Part shown: positions 1 through 10,143 of the stretch, piece after piece | Layout: each line of letters opens with the position of its first letter | How positions within the stretch are numbered: the stretch's first letter is position 1 | Source: Nonlabens sp. | GTDB lineage: Bacteria; Bacteroidota; Bacteroidia; Flavobacteriales; Flavobacteriaceae | Assembly: GCA_020630715.1 (NCBI GenBank) | Contig: JAHDIQ010000001.1 | Coordinates: forward strand, 492,513 to 556,512 | Reading direction: 5' to 3' | Length of the DNA: 64,000 nt | Position numbers and translations under genes: made by a program | The notes under the pieces: model-generated | The model's input: only the letters and a program-made list of their open reading frames with translations | Told to the model about the DNA's origin: nothing | Databases searched by the model: none

Positions 1-2946
1 AAAAATAAGCATGGATGCGTTTTCAGGATTTGCTTTGCGGTTGCCACGTCGCCAGTATGGATAATCCATATAGATGATTTTACCAGTGGCGTGACCAGAT
101 TTAGGATCGCGCACTCTTACAAGATAGCGTCCCCAGTCGTTTTCATTATTAGTGTAAGAGAATGATCCCATACCATTTGAAGATGTTGAAATCGTGGTGC
201 TATAGACTTCTTCTTTATAACGTTCTGACTCGTATCTAGATAAACTACCTGAACTAGATTGCCACCACCAGCGCCATCTTACTTTATATACTTTTACTTC
301 TAGGTTTTCAACTTTTTTAGGCGAACCGGATTGATCTAGCGATACCACGTTAAAATTGTGTTTTTTACCAGATTCTAACCAGCCGTAACCTTGATCACCT
401 TCTGGTGCGTCCAGTCCTATATAGGTTTCATAAGGCGAATAGTTCTTTGTGGTGACATTAGTACTAAAATCACCACCGTTTTCAAATACTTTAGTGAGGA
501 AACTAGCTCGCAACATTCCTGGAGCTTGTTTTGCCATTCCTGGATCAAATTTGAAACTAGCTTCTCCTAGGTTATTTACGGTTCCTTTAAAAGCTTGAAT
601 TTCTTCTGTTTCATAACGACGTGATGGATCGTCAAAGATGTAATTCGTAAAGGATTCAAAACTCGTTTTAGTAGGATATAGCTTTGCAGTAACCTCTGCT
701 TTTAGTCCTTTTGCAATAGCGCCATGTAGCCACATACTTTTTAAATCCACAGTACTGGTCTGACCAGACTTAAGCACGTCATCCTCAAAACTTAAGGTTA
801 CTTTTAAACGATTAGGTTTTATGGTTTCTATTTTTAATCGTTTGTTAAAAGTAACGCCACCTACTTCTACACGCGCATTCCAGTTTCCAGTAGGTGCATC
901 TTCATCTGTTTTAAGGTCAAATTGATAGAAGTTGTTTAATCCTTTTTTAAGGACTTCGCGATGTGTGATTTTACCATTAGGATTGCGCAATTCTAGTTTA
1001 ATGGGATGATCACTAGGTAAGTCATTATCAGTGTCATTTAACACAAAGGTTAAAAAGATATGATCTCCAGGACGCCACACACCACGCTCGCCATAGATGT
1101 AGCCTTTAATTCCTTTTTGTAATTTTTTACCTGAGGTATCAAATTTACTAATTGGCAATGCGTTTCCGTCTTCCAGCCGAACATAGCCAAATTGATTATT
1201 AAAGGTCACCTGTGCAAAAAATGCTTGTTGATCGTGTAAGTCGATATTGAGCAGTCCATTACTACCAGTACGGCCATCATAAATTTTCTGTTGCTGGAAG
1301 TTGAATAATTCTACTTTGGCGCCACCTAGTGGTTTTGTAGTAACGATGTTACTTACAGCTATTAAATAAGTATTGTTTTCTCCTTTTTTAACGGTAATTC
1401 CTAAATCACTGGCCAGCACATTTGTACTTACGGTGTTATTACGGTAGTAGCTTGTATTACATGGATTATCACGTTCACTCCAGTCATAATCATAGTAGTA
1501 ATCATCATAATAGTAATTTTGATAGCCGTCCCAATTTGCGGTTTCTAGTGGTTCATCAAAATTGATAGGTTCTTTCTCGCTCGTTCCTTCATCTGCGCTA
1601 TCACAGGTATAAGCGCTGTAGGTGTATTTATATTTTAACTCTACGCGGTAGATCGCACCAGGATCTGGAATGATAATTTCGCTTAAATTAATAGCATAGG
1701 TATTCCATCTGGTGACGTCTTTTACCTCAGATTTAAGATCAATGACTTTACGTGCCACTGGTCTACCTACATTACGGATATTACTCGTAGTGTTGAGGTT
1801 ATTATTCTGTAAAAACTGAAACACATTATTAGTATAAATCTTATAAACCCAAACATCAACAGCGTTTAAATTCACCGCTCTAAAGTTGATTTTTAAGTTT
1901 TGAGAAGATGGTAAAATAGCTCCATTACTTATCAATTCTACAGATGGAGCGACCTGTTCGAAAGCGATAAAACTGCTAAAACCTTGTTTTAACTTATAAT
2001 CATTGTCACTTTTGATTCCTGTAAATACATCAACTTTTTTACTTCCTGTAACCGCTTTACTAGGGTAGATTTTTAATTCATTGCCGTTAACATTATAGCG
2101 GTATTTTTCTACACCTTCTATTTGAACTAAACCGTCTAAATTCTGTCCTTTTTTTAAGGGATCAGAAAAGTTGATTAGAATGTATTGTCCATCATCATTG
2201 TACAAGGCGACATCAGTAACCGTAAAACTATTTTTACCAGGTAATGTGATGGTGTTTTCACCTTTTTCATCAGTTCCTATGGCTTGTCCATTCCATGAAA
2301 TAGTGACGTCCTGATCTTCAATAGGTCGTTGAATGCTATCAATTTTAAAGTCAAAATAGCTACCTAGGTTGTTTTCGCCAGAAAATTTAATGTTTAAGTT
2401 GCTTCCTTTAAGACTTGCCTTTACTAGCTGTTCTGCTTTTTCTTTTTCTAGAACATCACTGGTAATAATGCTACCAGAAATGTATTGATAATCACTACCA
2501 TAATTCCCTACTGGTTGTGTACGCACCGTAAAATCTTGTTCTATGGTTTTTAGTTCAAAATTCAGTTCTTTTAAGTCAGCTGGCACTTCTTTTACGGCTC
2601 CTAGATTAAATTGAACTTTGTATACGGTATTTTGTTTGAGAGGTTTTTCTGGTAAGAATGAAACAGCAAATTCGTCCACGGCGATTACTTTTCCTGCGGT
2701 TCTTGGGCTTAGTGTGATCAGATCATTATCTAATTCTGTATCTACACGCCATCCATCTACAGGTTCATTTAATCTAATTACAATAGGATCTCTAGTAGAA
2801 ATGACACCATCTGTCACTTGATTCACATGCTCGCGGAATTTAAAAAACTCGTTGTTGTTTTTCTCAGCATCAACAGTAGCGGTCGTATTGTCTTTACAGC
2901 TGATGACAGCTGTGGCAACAATCAGAAATAACAGAAATTTTTTCAT
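1..2946 (-). CDS. alpha-2-macroglobulin family lipoprotein, C-terminal part beyond window
   Basis: The reading frame is open from an ATG at 2946 to the left edge, giving about 982 codons; the C-terminal part, including any thioester region, lies outside. The N-terminus is a lipoprotein signal (MKKFLLFLIVATAVISC) with Cys17 as the likely lipidated residue. It is followed by beta-sandwich repeats of the bacterial alpha-2-macroglobulin type, including the MG2-type motif GVWRPGD. A Tyr/Asp-rich stretch lies near plus-strand 1480-1560. Bacterial members are large envelope proteins thought to trap proteases and often work beside penicillin-binding protein 1C, which cannot be checked here. The gene is divergent from the envelope protein at 3164. 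The family is clear; the role in this organism is inferred. Confidence 0.85.
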   Translation of the reverse strand, partial: MKKFLLFLIVATAVISCKDNTTATVDAEKNNNEFFKFREHVNQVTDGVISTRDPIVIRLNEPVDGWRVDTELDNDLITLSPRTAGKVIAVDEFAVSFLPEKPLKQNTVYKVQFNLGAVKEVPADLKELNFELKTIEQDFTVRTQPVGNYGSDYQYISGSIITSDVLEKEKAEQLVKASLKGSNLNIKFSGENNLGSYFDFKIDSIQRPIEDQDVTISWNGQAIGTDEKGENTITLPGKNSFTVTDVALYNDDGQYILINFSDPLKKGQNLDGLVQIEGVEKYRYNVNGNELKIYPSKAVTGSKKVDVFTGIKSDNDYKLKQGFSSFIAFEQVAPSVELISNGAILPSSQNLKINFRAVNLNAVDVWVYKIYTNNVFQFLQNNNLNTTSNIRNVGRPVARKVIDLKSEVKDVTRWNTYAINLSEIIIPDPGAIYRVELKYKYTYSAYTCDSADEGTSEKEPINFDEPLETANWDGYQNYYYDDYYYDYDWSERDNPCNTSYYRNNTVSTNVLASDLGITVKKGENNTYLIAVSNIVTTKPLGGAKVELFNFQQQKIYDGRTGSNGLLNIDLHDQQAFFAQVTFNNQFGYVRLEDGNALPISKFDTSGKKLQKGIKGYIYGERGVWRPGDHIFLTFVLNDTDNDLPSDHPIKLELRNPNGKITHREVLKKGLNNFYQFDLKTDEDAPTGNWNARVEVGGVTFNKRLKIETIKPNRLKVTLSFEDDVLKSGQTSTVDLKSMWLHGAIAKGLKAEVTAKLYPTKTSFESFTNYIFDDPSRRYETEEIQAFKGTVNNLGEASFKFDPGMAKQAPGMLRASFLTKVFENGGDFSTNVTTKNYSPYETYIGLDAPEGDQGYGWLESGKKHNFNVVSLDQSGSPKKVENLEVKVYKVRWRWWWQSSSGSLSRYESERYKEEVYSTTISTSSNGMGSFSYTNNENDWGRYLVRVRDPKSGHATGKIIYMDYPYWRRGNRKANPENASMLIF

Positions 2947-3069
2947 AGGTAGGTTGGTGAATGATATTATTACTTCAGAACTCTCTAAAGTTAGGAAAAT
3001 TGAACTAGCTATTAGGTTAAAACGGGAATGAATTGAGGATTATTTTAAGTAACATTGTTTTTGTTATTC

Positions 3070-3085
3070 CGCTTTCGCGAAAGCG
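3070..3085. repeat. dispersed palindrome copy 1 (intergenic)
   Basis: Perfect CGCTTTCGCGAAAGCG between two divergent genes, followed on the right by AAATCC, a flank shared with the copy at 51404. Confidence 0.9.
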
Positions 3086-3133
3086 AAATCCAAAATATCC
3101 CACAGATCCTAAGGTATCTCGTGATTATTAAAA

Positions 3134-3141
3134 TATTTTTG
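3134..3141 (+). promoter_or_regulatory. TAnnTTTG -7 element for the 3164 gene
   Basis: TATTTTTG matches the Bacteroidota -7 consensus and ends 22 bases before the ATG at 3164. No convincing -33 TTTG was picked out. Confidence 0.45.
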
Positions 3142-3163
3142 ATAATCTACTGTTGTATCTAGG

Positions 3164-6100
3164 ATGAGGTGTACCATTGTTTTACTACTACTATTGTTTA
3201 GCGCATTAAGCGTCGCACAAGAATACGAGAATGTGGTTACAAAACGCATCGCAGTAAGAGACAGCGTGCAACTGGATAGCGTGAGTTTAATACCTAGTTA
3301 CTTTAAGGTGAAAGACTTTAAAGGAACGGTTATCGATAGTACGACGTACATCGTCGATTTTCCCAAAGCAGTTATTTATTTCAATCAAAACAAAGCTTTT
3401 TTACCAAATAGTCTTGCGATTTCTTATTTACCAGTTCCAAAGTTTTTAACGCGTTCCTACCAGACCTATGATGAGAGCGTGATTGTTCCTAACGAAAGTA
3501 CTACAGAGCGATTAGTAAAATTGCAAAAGCCAACTATACAGCGCAGTTACGTTCCATTTGATGGATTGAATACTACTGGCTCAATTACTCGTGGATTACG
3601 CGTTGGAAATAACCAAAACAGCGTCGTAGACAGTGAACTAGACTTGCGTATTACGGGACAATTGTCTGATAAGGTGGCCTTGCGCGCCTCTATTCAGGAT
3701 GCAAATGTGCCACAAACCCAAAACGGTTACTCACAACGACTGGATGAATTTGACCAGATTTTTATTGAACTATACAGCGATGAATGGTCTATACGCGCTG
3801 GTGATGTAGACCTACAGCAATCAGGTTCTCATTTCAATAATTTCACAAAACGCGTTCAGGGAATTAGCGGTGCGATTCAATTTAAAGGCGACGATTCTCA
3901 AGGATATGCGCAAGCCGCTGGAGCTTTAGTACGTGGGATTTTTAATATTTCGCGATTTACAGGTCAGGAAGGAAATCAAGGACCGTATAAATTAACGGGT
4001 CGCAATGGTGAATTATTTATTCTAGTAGTTTCTGGAAGTGAGCGTGTGTTTGTAAATGGTGTTCCCTTAACGCGTGGTGAAAATGCAGATTATATTATTG
4101 ATTACAACGCTGGTGAACTGCGATTTAATCCCACATTTCCTATCACTAGTGAAATGCGTATTTCTATAGAATACCAGTACAGCGAGCGTAATTTTACCAG
4201 ATTTGTAGGCTATGGCGCTGGTGGTTATAGCACCGAGAAATTTTCTGTGGAAAGCTATGTGTACACAGAATCTGATGCAAAAAACCAGCCACTACAACAA
4301 AACCTGAGTGAAGATCAAGTTGCCGTTCTTGCAAACGCTGGTGATGATGAAAATCTATTCCTAGCACCTAGCGCGGTAGAAGATACTTTTTCTGAAAATA
4401 AAATCCTGTACCGTCGCGAGATCATAGGTGGTGTGGAACGATTTGTGTTTTCGCAGGATGCAAATGAGCAGTTGTTCAATGTGCGTTTTTCTAATGTAGG
4501 TCCTAATCAAGGAAACTACAGGCTGGTTAATGATCAGGCGATTTCAAATATCTATGAATTTGTAGCACCTATTGCTGGTGTAGCACAAGGAGATTTTGAA
4601 CCTGTGGTGCGACTTTTTGCACCGGAGATTCTGAGTATTGCAGGAGTAAAGGCCAGTTATCAACCTACTGCAACTACTAACATCGCGACAGAACTAGCCG
4701 CTAGTAGCAACGATCTCAACAGATTTTCAAATATAGATGATGGGAATAATCAGGACGTCGCCGCAAAACTTACCGTAGCACAGCGATTGTGGAAAAAGGA
4801 TTCCTTAACCTATGTAAACGCCACCGTAAATGCAGATTATATAGGCGAAAATTTTAGAAACGTAGAGCGTGTTTATAATATTGAGTTTAATCGCGACTGG
4901 AACCTAGAAGAAACACTAGGCAATCAGTTCTTTACCAGTGCTGGTCTAGAGTACGTTCAGGACAGCACCTTACGTGCTAATTATCAACTGCAACACTTGG
5001 AATTTGCAAACACCTACAATGGTAATCGTCATACGGTAGATGGATGGTATCGTAATCGTGGATGGGAATCTCGCTTTCGCGGAAGCGTATTATCCACAAA
5101 CGGTACTGCCCAGAATTCACAATTTAGTCGGGCAACAGCAGATGTGGTGAAGCGACTGAAAAACAAATGGATAGGCGCGCGACTGGATCAAGAAGATAAT
5201 CAGCAACGCATTACAGCAACAGATGAGTTAACGCAATTATCACAGCGATTTCTGGGTTATGAAGTCTATGCTGGAATAGGTGATAGCACCGCAACTTTTG
5301 TAGAAATAGGTTACAGAGATCGTGTGAATGATAGTTTGCGCGATAATCAATTACAGCGCGTGAATCGTTCTAATGATTATTATATGAACGCACAACCTAT
5401 TAAAAATGAATTGAGTAGCCTACGTGTTTTTGCAAATTATAGGATTTTAAAGTCTCAAATAGATGGCGTAGCAGATGAAGTGAGTTTTAATAGCAGGTTG
5501 CAATATCAGCGTAAGTTTTTTGACAAAAAAGTGCTTTTAAATACAGCTTATGAAACCAATAGCGCGACCATACCACGACAGGATTTTACTTATGTTGAGG
5601 TGAATCCTGGTCAGGGAACGTTTACATGGATTGATTATAACAATGATGGTATTCAGGATTTAAACGAATTTGAAGTAGCCCAATTTCAGGATCAAGGTCG
5701 TTACGTACGCGTGCTATTACCTAATCAGGTCTTTTTACCAACGCACCAAAACAAATTTAGCACCACACTTACCATGAATCCTGCTTCATGGAGTGGCAAT
5801 TCTGGTGTAAAAAAACTACTGAGTCATTTTTACAATCAGTCCAGTTATTTAATAGATCGTATGGTGCAACGCGATGGAAATACCTTTGAGCTAAATCCAT
5901 TTACGGCTAGCGATGATCAATTAGGATTGAATTTAAATTTTAGAAATAGTTTGTTTTTTAATCGTGGGAAACAACACTTTACGACTAATTATACCTATTT
6001 AAGTACTGCTACAGAAAACTTGCAAAGCATAGGTAGTTTAAGTAGTGATTTACGCAGTCACCAGCTAGGATTTAATCATAAGATAAAGGAAAGCTGGTTA

Positions 6101-6571
6101 TTTACACTAGATGTACAAACCGGTTTTAATGCTAGCGATAGCGAGAATTTCCCTAATCGTAATTTTAAAATAGAAGAGCAATTATTCCGTCCACAAGTGT
6201 CGTATTTATTTAGCACCAGTAATCGGGTAGATTTCTTTTATGAATGGCAAAGCAAGGAAAACGAAGTCAATGATCTAGCCGTTTTAACACAGCAAAATTT
6301 AGGCGTGAGCTGGTCACTCAATAAAGCACAGAAATACGCTATTAATGGTGAGATAAGGTATATCAATAATGATTTTGAAGGACTTGCTTTTTCACCAGTA
6401 GGTTTTCAAATGCTAGAAGGATTACAACCTGGCACCAATTTTACCTGGAACTTATTATTCCAGAAAAACATCACTACATTCCTAGATTTAAACATAAGCT
6501 ATAACGGTCGTAATTCACCAGATGCTCCTACCATTCATACTGGTAGTGTGCAGTTGAAGGCTTATTTTTAA
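3164..6571 (+). CDS. large secreted envelope protein, predicted beta-rich outer-membrane protein
   Basis: 1135 residues beginning with a signal peptide (MRCTIVLLLLLFSALSVAQ). The rest is rich in alternating polar and hydrophobic strands with many Asn, Gln, Tyr and Phe, as in outer-membrane beta-barrels, and ends in a short aromatic strand (KAYF). Around residues 285-330 there is a block of the type GSERVFVNGVPLTRG followed by DYIIDYNAG, a motif that also recurs in SprA-like and usher-like envelope proteins. No T9SS sorting domain is visible. A degenerate copy of the dispersed palindrome lies inside the gene (RFRGS). The stop overlaps the convergent glyS stop by four bases. I do not recognise a characterised function; outer-membrane location is inferred. 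Confidence 0.75.
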   Translation: MRCTIVLLLLLFSALSVAQEYENVVTKRIAVRDSVQLDSVSLIPSYFKVKDFKGTVIDSTTYIVDFPKAVIYFNQNKAFLPNSLAISYLPVPKFLTRSYQTYDESVIVPNESTTERLVKLQKPTIQRSYVPFDGLNTTGSITRGLRVGNNQNSVVDSELDLRITGQLSDKVALRASIQDANVPQTQNGYSQRLDEFDQIFIELYSDEWSIRAGDVDLQQSGSHFNNFTKRVQGISGAIQFKGDDSQGYAQAAGALVRGIFNISRFTGQEGNQGPYKLTGRNGELFILVVSGSERVFVNGVPLTRGENADYIIDYNAGELRFNPTFPITSEMRISIEYQYSERNFTRFVGYGAGGYSTEKFSVESYVYTESDAKNQPLQQNLSEDQVAVLANAGDDENLFLAPSAVEDTFSENKILYRREIIGGVERFVFSQDANEQLFNVRFSNVGPNQGNYRLVNDQAISNIYEFVAPIAGVAQGDFEPVVRLFAPEILSIAGVKASYQPTATTNIATELAASSNDLNRFSNIDDGNNQDVAAKLTVAQRLWKKDSLTYVNATVNADYIGENFRNVERVYNIEFNRDWNLEETLGNQFFTSAGLEYVQDSTLRANYQLQHLEFANTYNGNRHTVDGWYRNRGWESRFRGSVLSTNGTAQNSQFSRATADVVKRLKNKWIGARLDQEDNQQRITATDELTQLSQRFLGYEVYAGIGDSTATFVEIGYRDRVNDSLRDNQLQRVNRSNDYYMNAQPIKNELSSLRVFANYRILKSQIDGVADEVSFNSRLQYQRKFFDKKVLLNTAYETNSATIPRQDFTYVEVNPGQGTFTWIDYNNDGIQDLNEFEVAQFQDQGRYVRVLLPNQVFLPTHQNKFSTTLTMNPASWSGNSGVKKLLSHFYNQSSYLIDRMVQRDGNTFELNPFTASDDQLGLNLNFRNSLFFNRGKQHFTTNYTYLSTATENLQSIGSLSSDLRSHQLGFNHKIKESWLFTLDVQTGFNASDSENFPNRNFKIEEQLFRPQVSYLFSTSNRVDFFYEWQSKENEVNDLAVLTQQNLGVSWSLNKAQKYAINGEIRYINNDFEGLAFSPVGFQMLEGLQPGTNFTWNLLFQKNITTFLDLNISYNGRNSPDAPTIHTGSVQLKAYF
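5072..5087. repeat. dispersed palindrome copy 2, one-base variant in a gene
   Basis: CGCTTTCGCGGAAGCG differs from the consensus by one base; read in frame as RFRGS in the 3164 gene. Confidence 0.75.
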
Positions 6572-8115
6572 ATTCTCTTCAGCCACTCACTCATTTGAAC
6601 CTTAGGTTCTATATAGGCTTTTAAATCTTTTATAGCGATACGTTCTTGCGTCATGGTATCACGATCGCGCACGGTTACTGCGTGGTCATCCTTTGTATCG
6701 TGATCTATCGTGATACAGTATGGAGTTCCATTAGCATCTGCACGGCGGTAACGACGTCCTATCGCGTCTTTTTCATCATATAAAACATTCATGGACCATT
6801 TTAATTCGTTAATGATCTCGTGAGCAATTTCTGGTAATCCATCTTTTTTCAATAATGGTAGAATCGCTGCTTTAACAGGTGCTAGCGCTGCTGGTAATTT
6901 AAGAACCGTACGAGAGCTTCCATCTTCTAGTGTCTCATCTTGTAATGAATTAGAGAAAATCGCTAAAAACATACGATCTAGTCCTATAGAAGTTTCGATT
7001 ACATAAGGAACGTAGTTCTTGTTTTCTTCATGGTCAAAAAACTGTAATTTTTTACCACTGTGTTCTTCGTGTGCTTTAAGATCAAAATCTGTACGAGAAT
7101 GAATTCCTTCTAGCTCTTTAAAACCAAATGGGAATTTAAATTCTATATCTGTTGCAGCATTTGCATAATGTGCTAGTTTCTCATGATCGTGAAAACGATA
7201 GTTTTCTGATCCTAAACCTAAGGAATTGTGCCATGCCATGCGACGCTCTTTCCATACTTCAAACCATTCTAATTCTGTTCCTGGTTTTACAAAGTATTGC
7301 ATTTCCATTTGTTCAAATTCACGCTGGCGGAATATAAACTGTCGTGCTACAATCTCATTTCTAAATGCCTTACCAGTCTGCGCAATACCGAATGGTATCT
7401 TCATTCTTCCAGTCTTTTGAACGTTTAGAAAGTTGACAAAAATACCTTGTGCCGTTTCTGGTCGTAGGTATAAGTCTGTTGCAGTATCTGCGCTGGCACC
7501 TAGCTTTGTACCAAACATGAGATTAAACTGTCTCACATCTGTCCAGTTCATAGAACCAGATACAGGACATTTAATTTCTAATTCTTCAATCAGTGCTTTA
7601 ACACCAGCTAGATCTTCTGCCTCTAGTAATCTGGCAAGACGCTCTACTGGTTCTTTTGCTTTTTGCAAATAACCCATCACTCGCGGATTAGTCTCGCGAT
7701 ACATCACCGCATCAAAATCATCGCCAAAACGTTTTGCCGCCTTTGCTACTTCTTTTTCGGCTTTTTGTACGTATTTCTCGCAGTAATCTTCTATGAGTAC
7801 ATCTGCACGATAGCGCTTTTTAGAGTCTTTATTATCAATTAATGGATCATTAAAGGCATCTACGTGACCACTTGCTTTCCACGTAGTAGGATGCATAAAA
7901 ATCGCTGCATCTATTCCTACAATTTCTTGGTTTAATTGTGTCATCGCTTGCCACCAGTACTCACGTATGTTTTTCTTAAGCTCTACACCATTTTGTCCGT
8001 AATCATAAACCGCTTGTAAGCCGTCATAGATTTCACTGGATTGAAACACATATCCGTACTCTTTTGCATGTGAGAGTACTTTTTTAAACTGATCCGTATC
8101 GTTGTTATTTGCCAT
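6568..8115 (-). CDS. glyS: glycyl-tRNA synthetase, dimeric type
   Basis: Charges tRNA-Gly with glycine in the cytoplasm. The 515-residue length fits the single-chain alpha2 enzyme rather than the separate alpha/beta type. Class II synthetase signatures are visible: RPETAQGIFVNF at 218-229, the motif 2 region FRNEI (251) with FRQREFEQ (262-269), and motif 3 GLDRMFLA from 378. The C-terminal anticodon-binding domain ends in SEWLKRI. It is convergent with the preceding envelope gene, with four bases of overlap. A TACATTTG promoter-like element ends only five bases before the ATG, so the transcript may have almost no leader. Confidence 0.97.
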   Translation of the reverse strand: MANNNDTDQFKKVLSHAKEYGYVFQSSEIYDGLQAVYDYGQNGVELKKNIREYWWQAMTQLNQEIVGIDAAIFMHPTTWKASGHVDAFNDPLIDNKDSKKRYRADVLIEDYCEKYVQKAEKEVAKAAKRFGDDFDAVMYRETNPRVMGYLQKAKEPVERLARLLEAEDLAGVKALIEELEIKCPVSGSMNWTDVRQFNLMFGTKLGASADTATDLYLRPETAQGIFVNFLNVQKTGRMKIPFGIAQTGKAFRNEIVARQFIFRQREFEQMEMQYFVKPGTELEWFEVWKERRMAWHNSLGLGSENYRFHDHEKLAHYANAATDIEFKFPFGFKELEGIHSRTDFDLKAHEEHSGKKLQFFDHEENKNYVPYVIETSIGLDRMFLAIFSNSLQDETLEDGSSRTVLKLPAALAPVKAAILPLLKKDGLPEIAHEIINELKWSMNVLYDEKDAIGRRYRRADANGTPYCITIDHDTKDDHAVTVRDRDTMTQERIAIKDLKAYIEPKVQMSEWLKRI

Positions 8116-8120
8116 AGTTG

Positions 8121-8128
8121 CAAATGTA
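8121..8128 (-). promoter_or_regulatory. TAnnTTTG element immediately upstream of glyS
   Basis: On the minus strand TACATTTG is followed by caact and then the ATG of glyS. With the element centred near -7, transcription would start at or next to the start codon. Confidence 0.5.
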
Positions 8129-8162
8129 AAAAAAGGCTTTTATAGTAGGACTATGTTGTTAG

Positions 8163-8188
8163 AATTATGCTTTCGCGAAAGCATAATT
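8163..8188. repeat. dispersed palindrome copy 3, longest arms (26 bp)
   Basis: The core TTTCGCGAAA lies inside a perfect 26-bp palindrome with AATTATGC and GCATAATT arms, in the glyS-methyltransferase gap. The outer base pairs differ from the consensus yet stay complementary. Confidence 0.9.
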
Positions 8189-8222
8189 ATCAAATCTAAA
8201 AAACTTAAACCATCTTTGAATC

Positions 8223-9197
8223 ATGAAGCGATACATTACTATAGATGATTTTATAGATACTTACGGTAAATTAAGACAACGTGGTTTAGGTTTTATCACC
8301 TCTAAGTTTTCTACAAATGGGCTTCAAAGAACTCGCAGCGCTTTTAATGATACGGCACATCAAGCGTCTAACTGGTGGCATGTGCCAGCGATCCAGCAAC
8401 GCTGGAATCTCATGATATCAGGCGATACTACTGTGAATTTTAAACAGCATCTAGTAAAAAATCATTTAAAAAATCAGCAAAACTTACATCTTATTTCTTT
8501 TGGATCTGGTGATTGTAGTCATGAGCTAGAATTAGCGCAATATGAATGTTTTAGTGATGTGACTTGCGTGGATATCGCTCCTAATAGATTACAAACTGCA
8601 CGTGATAACGTAAATGAATCGCACAAAGCTCAATTACATTTTATCAATGAAAGTATTTATGATTTTAGACCAGAAACGACTTATGATATTGTGTTTTTTA
8701 ATGCTTCATTGCACCATTTCAAAGAGATTCATGAATTAATAGCTTCGTTTATTATTCCTATTCTTAATAAAAATGGCTTACTGGTGATTAATGAATACGT
8801 AGGTGCAGATCGTCTACAGTTTGCACAACATCAGATGAAAGCGATTAATCAGGCTTTACAATTCATACCCAAAAAATATAGGAAACGTTATAAACGTAAC
8901 GCTTTTAAAAATAAATTTTATGGGTCTGGATTACTACGTATGATCATTGCAGATCCATCAGAGTGTGTGGACTCTAGCAGTATATTACCAGCGATACACA
9001 AACATTTTACCACGATAGAAGAGAAATCTTATGGTGGTAACATTCTAATGAACGCACTTAAGGATATCTCCTATCATTTTGAGGAATTAAATCCAGAAAA
9101 ACAGCAAATTCTTAATGAATTATTTAATCTAGAGGATGCTTATTTAAAAGATCATCAAAGCGATTTTGTGTACGGTGTGTATCAAAAGACCTCTTAA
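8223..9197 (+). CDS. class I SAM-dependent methyltransferase
   Basis: 324 residues with a Rossmann methyltransferase core: motif I ISFGSGDCSHE at 91-101, an acidic ribose-binding end VDIAP at 116-120, and a post-II motif FFNASLHHF at 158-166. The order resembles the methyltransferase 11/25 families, which act on small molecules, lipids or proteins; the substrate cannot be told from the sequence. About 85 N-terminal residues with several Trp precede the domain, and a helical segment follows. It is transcribed away from glyS, and its stop overlaps that of the convergent coiled-coil gene by four bases. Confidence 0.85.
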   Translation: MKRYITIDDFIDTYGKLRQRGLGFITSKFSTNGLQRTRSAFNDTAHQASNWWHVPAIQQRWNLMISGDTTVNFKQHLVKNHLKNQQNLHLISFGSGDCSHELELAQYECFSDVTCVDIAPNRLQTARDNVNESHKAQLHFINESIYDFRPETTYDIVFFNASLHHFKEIHELIASFIIPILNKNGLLVINEYVGADRLQFAQHQMKAINQALQFIPKKYRKRYKRNAFKNKFYGSGLLRMIIADPSECVDSSSILPAIHKHFTTIEEKSYGGNILMNALKDISYHFEELNPEKQQILNELFNLEDAYLKDHQSDFVYGVYQKTS

Positions 9198-10072
9198 CGC
9201 AAGGTCATCTCACCGCTACTTACTCTAATGCCGTTATTGTATAAATTAATACGGTAGGTTCCTTTTATAATATCATCTTCATTTGCATCTACTAACTCAC
9301 AAATGTCTAGTTCCTGTCCTTTATAATTAAAGCTTACCACTTTAGAATAAGTTAATTCCTGATCGCCAAATTGTTCTTTCTTTTTTAATCCCAGTACATT
9401 ATTATCTGGATTAATGACTTGTAAATAAAAAGATTGAACACCGGTAGTTGCCAGTGCATTTTGCGGTAAAGTGAAACACACTTTTACATCATCTACACGA
9501 CGTGCGCGGTCGTTTTCTATTTGCTTACCAGAACTGCGCAGGATCACACCACTAGGTTTAAAATTAGTAGGTATTAATCCAGCCGCGCGTTCCATATTCT
9601 CATTAAGCTGGTCTATCGTAGCAGATTTCTCGCTACTGGCTAGCATTTCTTCATTTAAGGCTTGTAAGGTGCTGTCCTTAACGCGCTCTAATTCTGTGTT
9701 TTCACGTTCTAGAATATAAACTCTGGAAGCAAGTACTTCACGTTCATCTTTAATTTTTACAAGCTCTTTGCGCAGTCGTGCTAGAATAGCGACGTTAGGT
9801 TCTAATCGTTTTACAGAATCTTTAAGTCTAGTGATGCGTTCACGTGCCGCTTCTAGATCTATGGTAATGGCAGTTCCTTTTTCAATTTCCTGAACATATT
9901 CTGCCTCCAGGCGTTCTAGTTGAAGTTCAATTTCATTTTTCTCGCTAGAAAGTGCGGTTTTTATAGATTCATTTTCATGATGTGTTCTATAAGTATAGGT
10001 TCCTAATGCGATTAAAAGCAAAACTGCTAGAGCAAATAGTATTTTATATAAACGGTTGTCTGTAGTTGCCAT
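9194..10072 (-). CDS. single-pass membrane protein with periplasmic coiled coil
   Basis: 292 residues. One transmembrane helix lies near residues 9-26 (ILFALAVLLLIALGTYTY), followed by about 130 residues of Glu/Lys/Leu/Arg heptad-like sequence predicted to form a long coiled coil. A compact beta-rich C-terminal domain (about 185-292) contains FYLQVINPDNNVLG. I do not recognise a named family, although similar proteins are common in flavobacteria. A TACTTTTG promoter element lies 28 bases before the start. A scaffolding role in the envelope is only a guess. Confidence 0.75.
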   Translation of the reverse strand: MATTDNRLYKILFALAVLLLIALGTYTYRTHHENESIKTALSSEKNEIELQLERLEAEYVQEIEKGTAITIDLEAARERITRLKDSVKRLEPNVAILARLRKELVKIKDEREVLASRVYILERENTELERVKDSTLQALNEEMLASSEKSATIDQLNENMERAAGLIPTNFKPSGVILRSSGKQIENDRARRVDDVKVCFTLPQNALATTGVQSFYLQVINPDNNVLGLKKKEQFGDQELTYSKVVSFNYKGQELDICELVDANEDDIIKGTYRINLYNNGIRVSSGEMTLR

Positions 10073-10100
10073 AATGGATGGTTTGTTAGTTCTAACTTGT

Positions 10101-10108
10101 CAAAAGTA
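10101..10108 (-). promoter_or_regulatory. TAnnTTTG -7 element for the coiled-coil gene
   Basis: TACTTTTG on the minus strand, 28 bases before the ATG at 10072. Confidence 0.45.
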
Positions 10109-10143
10109 GAAATATTATATTTAGTAACTTTTAGGATGATACG

